Part shown: positions 39,401 to 52,298 of the stretch, in pieces | Position numbering within the stretch: the stretch's first letter is position 1 | Layout of the letters: every line of letters starts with the position of its first letter | DNA from: Stercorarius parasiticus | Lineage: Eukaryota > Chordata > Aves > Charadriiformes > Stercorariidae | DNA length: 64,000 nucleotides | Assembly (NCBI GenBank): GCA_013396915.1 | Contig: VWZL01002827.1 | Location: forward strand, 1 to 64,000 | Direction of reading: 5' to 3' | The notes under the pieces: model-generated | The model's database searches: none | What the model was told of the DNA's origin: nothing | What the model saw: the letters and a program-made list of their open reading frames with translations, nothing else | Made by a program: the position numbers and the translations under genes

Positions 39401-40432
39401 GATATCATTGTTGCTGCAGGAATTTGGTATTGGTTTGTAAAGTGTAAGACTGGTTTGTTTGTTTTGTTTTTTTTAATGTTTGTTGGGTTGGGAGTCTTGT
39501 TTGTTTGGGGTTTTTTTATTAAAATAAAATGTTACTAGTATATCTGAAAAATATATCTTTACCCTAGGAGCCCCAGCAGTACTCTATGACAGACTTTCTC
39601 TAATTTTGTAAGGAACATTTAGACCTAACAGCAGAAGCATTTTTGAAATTCTTTCAATTATTCAGTTTTCCTAAAATTGTATGGACATAAGACACACACA
39701 AATAATTACTCATATGGCTGCAAACTATGTGCAAGCCCTGTTAGCCAGGTATTCAGCTGAAGTTTTTGGAAGCAGCTGCTAGAACTTATCTACAACATGA
39801 AGTCCATTATAATAATGTAAATTGTGTAAGGGAAGTAGTTAGAAATTAGGATATAAAGGTTTCTCAAAAAAGGAATAAAAGTAAAGAACAAAACTGCTGC
39901 TGAAGGGCAACTTTGTTCCAATATTCCTACTCTTTTGCATAAAGAACAGCTGAAATTTCTCACAAATCATTCCAGGAGTGTTATGCCCAGGTGGTAAAAG
40001 AATTCTGTTCTTGAAAAACACCATTAATTATGGGAAAATGAAAGAAGATAAATAGTTGCTTATTTTGTGAACTCCTACTGAAGATTCTTTTTCAGTGAAT
40101 ATTATTCAGAGGGCAACATACAGGAATTGTTTTGTTTGTTTTGTTTATCAAATTTTGAATTTTTCATATCTGTCAAAGATCCTCTCAGGTCTGCTGGAGG
40201 GTAGGCAAATTTACTGCAGTCTACTGAGCTTTCCTGCTTATCTAAAGCTACATAAGCAGAATCACCAGTCACTCAGAATATTGCTATTCAAAATGACTTG
40301 GACACCTTCTACAGAGACATTGTATGTTATCCTTTCGATATCCAGGAATATTACATTGGGGAACTCCTCTTCAGATATTTTTTCTTTCTCTCATTAACTT
40401 CTGTTGTCTTTTTCAACATAACTTTGTTTTGA
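33464..40432. other. 7-kb AT-rich region with simple-sequence tracts
   Basis: It holds a T-rich tract with TTTTATCT units (33815-33850), a short (AC)7 run (35154-35167), a T/TG-rich tract (37945-37986) and a hairpin cluster at 38889-38946 (listed separately). A 112-codon frame at 34884-35222 shows no domain I recognise and ends in low-complexity sequence. No mobile element was recognised. Confidence 0.5.
38889..38946. repeat. cluster of three overlapping perfect hairpins
   Basis: Three perfect inverted repeats lie within 58 bp. Hairpin 1 has arms 38889-38899 and 38902-38912 (11 bp, loop 2). Hairpin 2 has arms 38907-38919 and 38925-38937 (13 bp, loop 5). Hairpin 3 has arms 38926-38933 and 38939-38946 (8 bp, loop 5). 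Hairpins 2 and 3 share the ATCACTAA arm, and 1 and 2 overlap at 38907-38912, so the structures are mutually exclusive or could form a cruciform. The content is AT-rich. Likely causes are template-switching mutation or a small foldback element; function is unknown. Confidence 0.85.
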
Positions 40433-40531
40433 TCACAGGTCTCTAGTCTTCTCTTCTCCAGGCTGAACAACCCCAAGCCTCTCAGCCTGTTCTCATAGCA
40501 TAGGTGTTCCAGCCCTCTGATCTTCTTCATC
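40433..40531 (-). mobile_element. short internal CR1 fragment (RT C-terminus)
   Basis: On the minus strand it reads [15 protein letters not shown] then [13 protein letters not shown], the conserved C-terminal end of the CR1 reverse transcriptase. Both ends are missing: there is no catalytic region upstream and no 3' untranslated tail downstream. Because LINE insertions keep their 3' end, loss of the tail implies later deletion or an old, mostly decayed copy. Confidence 0.88.
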
Positions 40532-43500
40532 AACATCCATCAAGTTTATCTTTTATTTCTTCTGCACTTCTGTTTCAGTTTCTTTTACTTAATGATTCTG
40601 ATGCCCTTTTTTCCAATCATAACATCAAAGAATTTAAGTGGAGGGTGGTAGAAATTATTTTGTAAGTTACTGTACTAACATCACCTACACATTTATGATC
40701 CAAACATAACTCCAGACAGCCTTTCTCCTCCCCTTCCTATTTATACTGGGAACAGCACAATCAATGGGGGCAGCAGTGGAGATTTTCCTGAGCAATTCTC
40801 TAACAGTTAGCTTTGGCCAAATCAATGGACTAAAGTGGCCTCAGGAGGAAAAAAACTTAAGTCTCCAAACAGTAGTTTTTAATTCTACTTCTGAATATGA
40901 AATTTTTACTGATTGAAACAGCTTTTCTTACAAGTTATTAGTCTTAGACTCTTCTTGTCTCTCTGTCTTCCATGTGCTCTCAATTATTTTATTGTACTTA
41001 TTTATTTTCTGTAAAAAAGCCACTGCAGAAAATGCATAGGCTCCTAATAACACATAAATCCCTATTTAAAAAAAAAAAAAAGTCTATATTTTAATTTTAG
41101 TACCTTTTCCCCTTTGTTACTAGATGTATGCTCAGTGGTCAAAATAAATACAAAAGTGTCTTCTGCCTTCAAAGATTAGCCCTATTTGCATAAGGTGCAA
41201 TATCCTCTTTTTTGCTGAATTTCTGAAGAATCTAGTATTGAATACTTTACAATGTATTTTGCAAAATACAGTTAAAACTCTAGCCAAATATTTTCAAGAT
41301 CCAAATACTTCAAAAAATTATGATGTTCACTTTGATTCACAATTTATTAGTTTTACCAGCTTCAAAGCAAGTGATATATACATATTTATCTAGCATCTGT
41401 TAATAAAGATACAGATATGACAAGGCATGGGAAATTAACAGGACTCTCTACGTAGATTTCTTACAGATTATGGAGGCTAGGTTTATGATTCTGCAATAGC
41501 TCCATGAAAGATTAACTGAATGTGCCACACATTTCCTACCTCGTTAGAAATTCTAATAATTTATGAAGAAATAGTTTTAGAAATTGGAAATAGATTTCAG
41601 CTTGGGTAATGACAGAGAAAATACTTATTTAAAAAAATATATTAATTGCTTGTTAATTTTGGTGGAACAGATTAAAATTGAAATTAGATTAACTTTTCTC
41701 ATTTTAAAACATGTGAAATAGCTGTGTGGTTCCAGACCATTTCCCAAAACATGATCACAGCAGACTTTTTTACCTCTTTTGCTGATAGTAGCAGAAAAGA
41801 TATGAAAACCCAAGATGACAACGAAAACTTCCTTGAGCTCCCAGTTAAGGTGCACAGTATATTGTTGGGATGCTTCATGAAGAAACTGATCTCAGATCAT
41901 ATTCTAAGAATGAGAAAAAACTTCAGAGCAGGCTTTTGTCTTCTCTTTTATTCTCCATAAGAATTGTTCATGAAGTAATTTTAATCCCTTAGTTTGAAAT
42001 GTGCTGTACACAGAAAAAAAGCAACAGTAGGTGTCAGATGCCAGTGCCTCTTCCACTTAATAATAATTTCCAAAGTACGAAATTGGCAACAGCCACAGAT
42101 GCTTCTCTACACGTAAGAGGGGAGCCAAGTCTCTATTTTGCCTTCCTTGTTATCCCCCGCTTTCGCCTTTCTCTATGTCCCAAACCTTCCCTGCAGGTCT
42201 CCCATGTCTTCCACGCTTGTTTCTTACATGACAGTTGTTATTGACATTCTTGTTACTCCAAGGATATTCTTCAAGGATAGTTCTTATTTGTGTACCCTTA
42301 TTTTATTATTCTTGTCAAATCAATATTTATAGGTTTTTTATAAAATATAATAATGTTGAAGATGTTCTGTTGTGCTCACTTTGCATTACATAGTATCTCT
42401 TCTTTTACATTGAATGACTGGAAAAAGGAAAATAAAAGGAAAATGTGACAGGAAGCAAAGCCTCTTAAAGACTGAGTCGCCAGAGCCAGGAGCTCAGCAA
42501 CAGAGTCAGGGTTAAATATATTTTGCAGTTAATGAACATTCTAATTTCTTCTCTAGTCTTTTCAGTACTACTCTTCTATTTACTTTTCAGATTAATCTCC
42601 TGTGAGTTTATGGAATTAACCAATTAAAAAGCATAAGGAGTCCTTTGAAAGTCCTTCGGAAATAGGATGTTGGTGATGTAGCCAGCTTATAATAAATGAC
42701 AATTAAAAAAAAAAAAAACAGAAAAATAAAAACCAAAGGAAATAAAATTGAAACAACAGAAATTTAAAAGAGATCAGTTGCCATACAAATTCATTACTTT
42801 CATCATTTGTATTTCTTAAATTAAACTACTCAAATATGATATCTCAAGAAAGAACATATTGTTCCAGTTCAAATATTGAATGAAGACCGAGGCATAAATA
42901 TTTATTAGCACTGGACAAAGAAAGATTCAAAGTAATTCATTAAATCAGTAGCTAGTCTATACAAACACAGAGCAGGATTAATTTGTGATTTGTTATTCCA
43001 GTATAATTAAGAGGAAAATTTTAAATTAAGATCTCATTTAAAGTGCTTCATTCATTACCTTAAACAATGCAGTTTAAAAATATATTTCTGTGTAGTAATT
43101 CTCAAATTCCTTATTATATGCATTTCTTTGTTTTTAGACATTGTAGACATGCAAGAGAAGGTTAATGTTCTGAACTGGAACTACTTAAAACAGGGGTTAC
43201 TGAGGTAAAGCACAATTTTTCTTCCTATGGAATCATAGATACTATAGATGTACTTAAGCTTGACTTATCCAGGAGTTTTGTTTCTTTGCCTCTTTTAGAA
43301 CAAAAATCACAATCTGGCTGTAATCATATCCTACATAGTTCGAACTGTCAAATGATGCTGTAAGGAGTCACACTGACTACCAGTTTGATGAAGCTTTCTT
43401 GAAAGTGTTATTCATAAGAAGGTGGGTTCTTATTAAAAATTTGGAATTTATGGATCTATATATGTCTAGGCAATGCAACTTCATATTTCTGCATGTTACT

Positions 43501-46500
43501 ACTTTTCACGTGCACTTGATCAAGAGTATCTACTTCTAAACTTGAACGAGAATGTGGAGAAAAAATAAAATTATGAAGTTAGACTGCTGCTGTTTTGCCT
43601 CTGCCAATGGAAAATAAAGCTTAACTGAATATAGCAGATAGTTAGAAGAGTTCAAAAAGCAATGAGGTTACATACAAAAGTGCTTCAAATGATCAAAATG
43701 GCAATGAAGGATAGATTTTGTGAAGAATAAATAAAAGGATTAAAAAATCGCTACAGTCTGTTTGAAGGTATCTTTTAATTTTCCAAAATATACCTGCTCA
43801 GCTCTGTTGTTCTTTTGAGATGATAAAATCCAGTATGTTTGGTATTTATTTTTTTGGAGAGACTGGGAACACTGATATTCTTAAACAAAGGGTTGTTATC
43901 AACCCATAGTGATTTGCTGCTCAGGCCTCTGTTTTGATGGGTAAAAGTTGACATCACTTGCACTGTACAAGAAATTTCACCATGGAGGGCTATTTTTTCA
44001 TATATGCAGCCTAAAATTCAATGAACACTCAAGTCAAAGATAACTTCAATTAGAACAGGGTTAATTATTTTAAAAGTACACCCTGCATATATAGCTGTGT
44101 ATGTCTTAATAATAACATACACACATGCATTATTGAGGCACAGTTGTAAACCCAATTGGATATCAGTTAAAAATAATGTCAAATGAAATGGATATTTGCT
44201 ATGAAATATTAGTATGTTATCTTGTGGTTTTGTGTGATAACTCTATATCTAATAGAGCTGCTATTTTAGTATCAGGGGTTTCTCTCCATAGTTCTGGAGG
44301 TGCAATAACAAGATACTATGGTATTTGCCAACACATGCACATACCTGACATGCTTTGAAAACCTTTAGTATTAAAATCATTTGAGGTTCTAAAATAAAAG
44401 ATAAATGTAGATCTCTCACTTCATTGTAGAAATTTTCATGCATCTTGACTAAAGCTACTTTTATCCTCCTCCAGGTTAAAATTTCTAGGCATTAATCTGC
44501 TTACATACCTTAAATAACAGCACCTTTAATTTAAATGGATGTGCAGATCAATGTCTCCTACAACCCAATAACTTCTGAGTGTAAGACTCTGTTTATGCAA
44601 ATAGAGGATTAAGTCCTATTCACAATTGTGATAAATAGCTGATAAATAGTAGTAGCTTGAAGAGAAAACACGCTGATTACTCATTTTCCCCACTCTTTAG
44701 TGGATGAAGGTTCATTTTGTTTCAGGGCAAGACATAATTATTCTGACCAAACATTTGCAGGTTTTCGCTTTCCCAAGCTTCATTAAAGCGTAGCCAAAAG
44801 CTTATTAAGACACATGAATAACAACAATTAACTTAAGTGTGGGTTCAGGCAAGGTTCAAACTGGATTTCGATTGTAATGCCATCAAAGTAGATGAACTGG
44901 GATTTACCTATACTACACATCAGAAACTTCACAGTATTCTATGAAATAACTACATTATTTATCATATTTAATGCATTTCAAGGTCATAGAAAAATATAGC
45001 AGCAATAAAAAGCCATAAACTGGTAAGATACAGTGCACTCTTCTACATTGTGCAGTATATTGTTCAGAATGATTCCAAGAGGCTAACAATGTCATGAGAA
45101 TGAATAGGCTAAATGATCCAGAAAAATTAAGTTAGTAGTGCCCATCAATGCAAGTACTTAATTCTCAGAAAAAAATGTTAAATCTTTCCAGAAGTCAGTC
45201 TAAACCAAACTTCTTATAGTTCAGAAAGATAAATACTAAGTTAATTTATTATTCCTTTTTGCCCCGTACTCTGAGGCATAATCTTAATGCTGCGCTGTGA
45301 TACAAAGGGCGTGCCACACTGAAAAGGCAAACTTGAGAATTTTTTCACCTGCTTCCTATGCCCTATGCAGATGTATGCCTTATTTCATTTAATATTCAGA
45401 AGATGGATCCTGAAAGCACAACTGCTGCAATGCACTAGTCTGCATTCATATTTGTTCAGGAGCCGTTACATTACATCACTTCTGAAAGAATGAAAGATGG
45501 TGACCTATGTGGTAAATCAAAAAATATACAACTTTTGCTAAAGGAAAAAATGAAAATAAAATTAAAGAACCAAGGCCTAATAAAAATTACAATACTTTCA
45601 GAAGTAAAGTCATTATGATGTGACCAATCTATTAGCTCCTAAAAATGAACAGTACAGCTCACCTTGTTCACCCATTTGTATCAATGTACAGTACCAAATT
45701 AGTATTAGTAATGGAGGATGGGAGTTATGCAGATTAAATTCTGGCCCTATTTAAGTCACTGGCATTCATGTGTGGTAGTTTGAGTTTAAAAAACAGATAT
45801 TCATTATATAATCCAATACACACATGGAGATTTTTTTTTCTACAAACCCCCAAAAATTTTAATATTTGGAGAATTTAATGTTTCCTTGATATGTAACTCA
45901 GCCACAAAATAAATATGGAAACTTACATGAGTTCTTTAGGAATTTTTAGTATGATTTTATCATGAATTTTATTAAACTATAATAAGTTCCTATAAATTCA
46001 TTTACAGATCTGTTAGCTTGCTTCTTGTATAAGAGAAGATAGAGAACTACCAAATATGCTTTAGAGGATTAGCATGCACTGACAAGGGGATAGATTGAAT
46101 CACCCACTTGAAATGCAATCATCTCTAAATTTCAAGACTTTGTTACATGTATAACACAATGTTGTGAGCCTATATCTTCACTTCATATTTGGAGGGAATT
46201 ATAACATGATATTGTTCCTAAAATTGAATGATAAGCAGCTATTTATGGGAATTTGTAAAGCAGTCACAACTTAGTGAACTATTCAGGAGAAGCAAGTCAC
46301 TGAACCAACCTGTGAAGAACAAGAAAAAACTAAATTAGTAAAACCATGCCTAAGGCCACTATTTCTTTCTTTCAACTTTGATCTATTCCAGTGTCTGTGA
46401 TTAGTGACAAAAGGAAAACTCTTGGTTTTTATTATGTGTTCTTATCTTCTCCTGTCATCGAAGTTTATTGTTGATTTAATTGCAGGTAAAATGTATTTTA

Positions 46501-47523
46501 TTTAATATGTTAACATCCATGTTAACTAGATTTGGTATTAGCCATCAGTAAGCAAACATACCAGGAAAACAAGAATTTTCTTTGCATTGCTCAATACTTG
46601 GGTTTATAGGACACCTAAGGAGTGTCATTGAGGGTATATGCACATCTGGCTCTACACATCTGATTGTGCTAGAATTGATTTAATATCAGGTCCATTGATA
46701 AAATGTTTCTTTATTGTTGCTACTCTTGATTAAACCAATCTGATACAGAAATACAAATCAAGAGAATTCAGTAGAGAGGAATACAAAGAAAGAGAAAGTT
46801 TATCAGTGAAAATAAATTCCACAGAGATCTAGGTTGAATTCACCTCTTTGGAGAAGTCAATGTGATACCTTTGAAAGGAATAACACTTTTAAACCAGACT
46901 TATTGTACACTGGGGCTCACTATCAGGTTCACTAACAGTATTCCAATTTTGTTTTATTCCACAAGTTCCCGATAATTTGGCAGCCATTTATCCATAGCAT
47001 ATTTAATCTTTTCTATCCATGCTCATTTGGCTAACAAACAGCAGATGAGAACACTGTTACTCACCATTGGGTTGCTTTGTTCAGGGTCTAAGATGGTGTC
47101 AGGGTGCAGTGAGGCCATAGACTCCCTGGGGACTGGGAGCGATGGGGGGTCCCCAGGGCAGCAGGGCACAGCCTCACCAGCCTGGGCCTCTCCTACTGCC
47201 GTAGTACAGAGAACAAGACTATCCTAGCAGAAGAATTTCAATATGGATGTCCATAATGAGAATTCATTATGAATGGCTTGTTATTAAAATTTTAGTGTAC
47301 TAACAATGAATTTACTAATCTTTTAAATTGTGCACGATGTTACTTGCAGTCTATGGCAGAATTCTCTGTTGCTATGATCACGTGAGTACTCCTTTTATTA
47401 GCTGCTGTCACAAGAATTATTAAAAAACTTAGTATTAAAAATACTATGACCAGAATGAATTTCTAATAGTTTATAGTCTTAAAGAGATTTTTTCATGGAG
47501 CTTTGGAAACCTCCGTGTTTTCT
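40532..47523. other. 7-kb AT-rich region, mostly featureless
   Basis: It includes A14 runs at 41068-41081 and 42705-42718. A patch at about 44690-44880 and another at about 45260-45450 carry CpGs and mixed composition, and could be conserved noncoding elements. A GC-rich island at 47090-47210 is listed separately. Open frames are short and unconvincing. Confidence 0.5.
47090..47210. other. isolated GC-rich patch with a 10-bp inverted repeat
   Basis: This is a 120-bp patch far richer in G and C than its surroundings. It contains a perfect inverted repeat, CCCTGGGGAC (47124-47133) and GTCCCCAGGG (47149-47158), with a 15-base loop. A 66-codon frame (47027-47227) crosses it and begins with a hydrophobic, signal-like stretch (MRTLLLTIGLLCSG), but continues in Ser/Gly/Pro-rich sequence I cannot assign. 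It may be a fragment of an unrecognised repeat, a small CpG-poor regulatory patch, or chance coding. Confidence 0.3.
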
Positions 47524-47528
47524 AAAAT

Positions 47529-48205
47529 TGTTATGGTTTGAAGAACCCACAATTTATTGTCGTTCAGACAATTATTCTATCACCTGATGAACCCTCCCCA
47601 CCTAGGAATGGGAATCAGGAAAAAAACAAGGAAACCCAAGGGTTGAAATATAAGCAGATTTAATAGAATAATACTAGATAATTAACATTAATAGCACTAA
47701 AGAACCAATATTGATACTAATACCAATAAAAAAGATACAAAGGTTACATTCAGCCAATTTTTTCAGTAGGAAGCTGTCCACTCCCAGCAGTGGACAGGAA
47801 ACGTCAGACACTACAAGAGCTACAGCTCGGGAGGAAGGAAAGGCCTCGGGGCTCCGGCACCGGGGCAAGAAGTTCTCAGGATGGCAGCCATCAAAGAAGA
47901 GAGAGAGAACTTCTCTGCAAACTTTCTAATTCATATTGAATGTGATGGTATGAAATAATCCTGTTGACCAGCTTGGGTCAAGTACCTCGATCTCACTCCT
48001 CCTCATCCCTGCACCTGGCTAACTTGAAAACACAGAGACCTTGAAAACCACATACCATAGCTGGCTATGAAGTAAATATTTTCACAAATTCAGACACTAG
48101 GCTCTTCTAAAGAAAAGTACAGTTTTCCCAAGTATTAGAAGACATCTTACTGAAAAGTGAAATTACTGAAAGATAAATAAGTCCTGTGTCACTCAAACCA
48201 GGACA
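47529..48205 (-). mobile_element. solo LTR of an avian endogenous retrovirus, 677 bp
   Basis: On the minus strand it starts TGTCCTGGTTTGAGTGACAC and ends AAACCATAACA, giving canonical TG...CA ends flanked by a 5-bp duplication. A complementary ATTAAA (47659-47664) is a likely polyadenylation signal, leaving about 130 bp downstream as the U5-like part. A perfect stem-loop (47774-47797) sits upstream of it in the presumed R region. No internal retroviral genes remain. Its start matches the LTR at 33012-33458, suggesting the same superfamily, but the rest differs. Confidence 0.82.
47774..47797. repeat. perfect 9-bp stem-loop inside the LTR
   Basis: CTGTCCACT (47774-47782) pairs with AGTGGACAG (47789-47797) across a 6-base loop. 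Its place just upstream of the presumed polyadenylation signal (on the minus strand) would put it near the 3' end of the old LTR transcript. Retroviral R regions often fold there, but a role is inference. Confidence 0.8.
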
Positions 48206-48387
48206 AAAATGAAGAGATTTTTCATTAACGAATGGAAACTATCTAAAACAGATTACTTTATAAATTTTCAATATTTCTAGCAGCCTCTTACAGCAGTAGT
48301 CTTAATTTTTGTGTTTCAGAACAGAGCTATGTGAATAAACAGTTCCCAGGAATAGGTAAATTCATTATGATTCATGGCTAGTGAATG

Positions 48388-48457
48388 AGGGGTTGGACTA
48401 GATGACCTTTAAAGGTCCCTTCCAACCCAACACATTCTATGATTCTATGATTCTATG
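48388..48457 (+). mobile_element. CR1 LINE terminal tail, about 70 bp
   Basis: It contains GGGTTGGACTAGATGACCTT, AAAGGTCCCTTCCAACCCAA and then three terminal octamers of the TTCTATGA type. It is the extreme 3' end of a CR1 in plus orientation, very strongly 5' truncated. Confidence 0.92.
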
Positions 48458-51400
48458 GAACCTTGATTTCAAAGTATAGATCATTGTTACTTCCTCACAC
48501 AGTGCTAAAGCCATCCTCTTTTCTTTCATTCAGTGACACTTATTCTCTACTTCCTGATAATTTGAAAACTAGTAAATCCAGGGGATTGTTGACTTTGTTG
48601 TGAGACGATTTTTGTGTTTCTATACCTAGATGCTTTGATGGGTTCTGTGTTTTCAGGGAGGGTGATGAAGGAGAATGAAGATGGAGCTTAGTTATATATT
48701 TAGCAAACACAGATAAAGATCCGTGGATTAAGTATCCTCACTAAAGGAAACAGAAAGCTTGTTTTGATGAAGTGCCTAATAGACTTTCGCTAGTTGCTGA
48801 GCCCTTATGATTAATCAATTCAGATGACAAATTTTGTGCTGCAACTTTCAAGAGAGGAGTAGGCAGCATCTCAGTTTTAGTAGTTATTCAATTAGTTTTT
48901 AATTCCTGATGAAAGGAAACACACTCATATGCTTAAATAGGGTTACATTTAGTGAATGTACATTACATTAACATCTTCTGTAAGCAAGACCATTCATATT
49001 GTGTTTAAGTTGACACAAAATAATCTTTTCCTATCCCTTTGTTTGGTTTCATGCTCATCATATGGTGAGACCCAGTGTCACAGAGTACATTGTTTCTACC
49101 TAAGTAATAGCAAATGGGATGTATTAAGTGTATTGTACCCTATATATTAGCTATGAGAGAAAAAATGTTGCACGTCTGAGGCACAATTAAATATAGCAGC
49201 AGCCAGAAGTAAAAACTTTCAGCATCTTCTTCCTGCTCATGTTTTCCTTTGACACAGACTCCTGCCAAAACTCCAAACAAGTGGTGTGAATTTATACTGA
49301 TGCTATTTTCTTGCCTTCCACACCAGTAAACACAAATTCTACCCACTCCTTTTTTGCCCAAGCTGGTACTCTTAAAATGCTGCTGAAGATCTCTGATCAT
49401 AATTATTCTTCAAGAAATATTTAAAGCTTTCTAGACAAGATTGTCTTCTTGCAAACCACAGACCTGGGAAACTTCCGTCAGCTTTCTCTACAGAGATCAG
49501 TAGATCCTATGCTTCTTTTTCTTTTTCTGTTTCATTCTTCTTTGTTCTGCTGGAGATGTCATCTTTCATCCACTCACCCACTTGTTTGGGTATTTTTGCA
49601 TTGTTCCACCATAATTTATTATACATTACATTACTTCATAACAAAATCACTAATTTTTTTTCTCTCAAATCCACCCTCCACCCTCCGTAACTGCCTATGC
49701 TAAATTTAAATATCAGATGAGACAGTCAAGACATCTGAAATTCACCTTGTCTTTATTATTTAGATACATAATGAAGTAATAACAACTGACTCAAAATGAT
49801 GAACGGTGGAAGCTGATAGCCTACACAAATAGATAATACTGCTAATATCCTCATTTTCTCTTCTCTGTATTATTCTGTCTTGGATCTGGCTGATTGTACT
49901 TTGGGAGAGGTACAAAACTTCTCCACAGCTTTATGCACTGAAACATAAACATTAAAATGAAATCATAGGGGCTACTCTAAATCAGATAGTAAAGGATAGT
50001 AAGCCATGTCTAATTCCAGTTAAGAAACACCGATTTCTTAAAATTTGTTCAAATTAAATATACTTCTGCAATAAATTTAATGACACTTTATCTCATTTTA
50101 TTTTCAGGTACCTTTTCAGAATCAAGTTTCCAGCTCAAACCAAAAAGCAGAGTATGCCCTGTGATATTGTGCAGCTCATCACTGACAGAACTAAATGGCA
50201 AGTTACTGAAAATAGCCATCATAATACTCCCTTTATAGCAAGCCCTTGCTTGAATGTCATCTAGCATTCTTAGCAATAACATCCTGTATGTGTTTTGATG
50301 TAAGACAGCAGAGCTCAATTGTGCCGAATGACCTTTTGAAAATGATTTGCTGCTTATTCATGGTGCCTGTTGCTCTTAAAATTACTGGTAGTCTTTACAT
50401 TGCTATCTCTGAACCTTCAATGTTGTATTGATAAGTGTTTAAAGGTGTACTGAAAATAATTCTTCCTGAACTGTGAGACATCCCAAATTGATAGCAGATT
50501 ATACAGGTAGGCTTGGAAATAATGAATAGAAGGGTACAAAATCACCTTCCTCTTTCTATTTACCTGCCAGGACCAGATTTTAAATTCCTCTTTTTTCTGA
50601 CTTGGCAACTGTTGCACTCATTTGAGGTGCAACAATAACTTTCAAAAGGAAGAAAATTTTCAATCTCTTTAAAGAAAGCCAAGCAAAGGCGTAGTAATAT
50701 CCATCAAGTGAGAGAACTCATTGCTTTGGGAAAAAAGTGAAACAAGGCAAGGATTTCCATAGGCCACTCCCAGTGCGTTCAAGTCTGTATTCAGGAGAAA
50801 ATTGGTCATTGTAACTGAAAACATGGACTCTTGACTTCCATCTGGCATGGCAGTGTTTTGAAACAATGCAATTTTCTTGATAATGCAATAATTTTAAAAT
50901 ATAATATTGGATTGTTTTTTGTTGTTATGTTCATTCATATTTGCAACATTTTTCCGCTTTTGCTTTTTTTCAGTAGGAAGAGTAATGTGATTCATTATAC
51001 AGACAGTAGAGTGAACTAGTGAATTAGACATTTTTGGGATAAGAATTATTCTATTCATTCCTGTTTGCATAAAAGACTTGTTCCTGAATATAGATATTTT
51101 ATTCATCGGTCAACATCAAAGAGATATCTTCTCTTTAAATATGATTATATGCACAAGGAAGTAAAAATTATTATGTAATGCACATGACTTTGAATGTCTC
51201 CATTTAAAATTAACACACTGTATGTGTTTCTGTTTTTAAAGAATAATATTCTACTATTCTACATAATACTATTTCTATATTACCCTAAGGAATTATATTC
51301 TTTATGCTTTTGAATCGCTTTTTGTACAGCATTTCCTCTTCTTACTGCCACTTGTTAAGACTGCACATAAGACAACATCTAGTAGATACTCCTTGACATG

Positions 51401-52010
51401 GTCCCTACAGAAAGAAGCAGTAAATTCACCCCATACGTATTCAGACCTTTAGGGCTACTTTTGTACAGGTTAATGGGCGGAAGTCCCTATCCTAAAATTC
51501 CTGAAACTAATTATTTCATCTGAGTCAGAATTCCATTTTGAGTCTGTCCAAATGAAGAAAGTGATATAGAAAGAAAGAAATATATTCCAAAAATTGTTGC
51601 AATTAGGGTGAATTCTATGACCTAATCTCTAAATTCATTGTTAATTTATTGTATGAAGTGTCTCTCTGCTTAAACCCGCTTTAAAACTTTAGACGAAATT
51701 TACATTGTAGTTTCTTACTATTCTTCACTTTATATGAATGTATAATATAAATTATTATTTTTAAACCTTGATTCAGAAGTGTGTTTAAGCATGCTGTGTT
51801 GAAAGCAGCAATTCGCGTATGTAAATTTAGGAGCAATCTTTAGTATGTATTTAGAAATACACAAGAAAACAAAATCTAATTCGATATGTTTCCTTAACCA
51901 AGCAATGTTGCTCTGCTGTCTACCGTAACGCTTAAATGTTTTGGCTAAAGGAAGAAAATATGCTTGGAACCAAATTTAGGCTTTTATGATAGGTAACAGC
52001 ACACTCACAG
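48458..52010. other. 3.5-kb AT-rich region without recognisable features
   Basis: Open frames are under about 90 codons and show no recognised motifs. No repeat ends were identified. Confidence 0.5.
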
Positions 52011-52298
52011 AGACAGTCAACAGATGTGCCAGTTTGCACAGCAGTTTCTGGGCTCTGCTGCTTTGAGGTTTTCTTGAGATCTTGTCAAGCTTTCCAGCAC
52101 TTTGCCTGGGATCTCCTGGGAACTCTCCGAGGGTTTCTGCTGCTGCCAACTAAGGCTAAGTTTAAAGTAAGGGTAGCTCTAGCAGCTTCTAACAAACTCT
52201 GTCAGCTGTCCTTGATCAAGGCTGCCTGTAGCCTTTGTTCCAGCTAAACCCTGATTGGGGAGGGTCAAGCACTCTTAGCCAGGCAGTTTATGCAGCAG
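52011..52298. other. GC-richer unexplained segment before the nested LTR cluster
   Basis: Composition changes from the AT-rich background to a mixed, CTG/CAG-rich sequence, beginning near a TGTGCCAGTTTGCACAGCAG motif at about 52025. It could be part of an old LTR or other repeat into which the ERVL LTR inserted, but I recognise no family. A 73-codon frame here (52026-52247) has no domain I know. Confidence 0.3.

Larger units (their letters stand above)
47524..48210. repeat. 5-bp target-site duplication AAAAT flanking a solo LTR
   Basis: AAAAT lies at 47524-47528 and at 48206-48210, directly outside the TG...CA termini. The match is perfect, though the AT-rich sequence makes a chance match more likely than for the ACGTC duplication at 33007. 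Confidence 0.8.

Noticed and set aside
45772..45850. LTR-like start TGTGGTAGTTTGAG
   Set aside because: No matching CA end, target duplication or LTR body could be found downstream or upstream.
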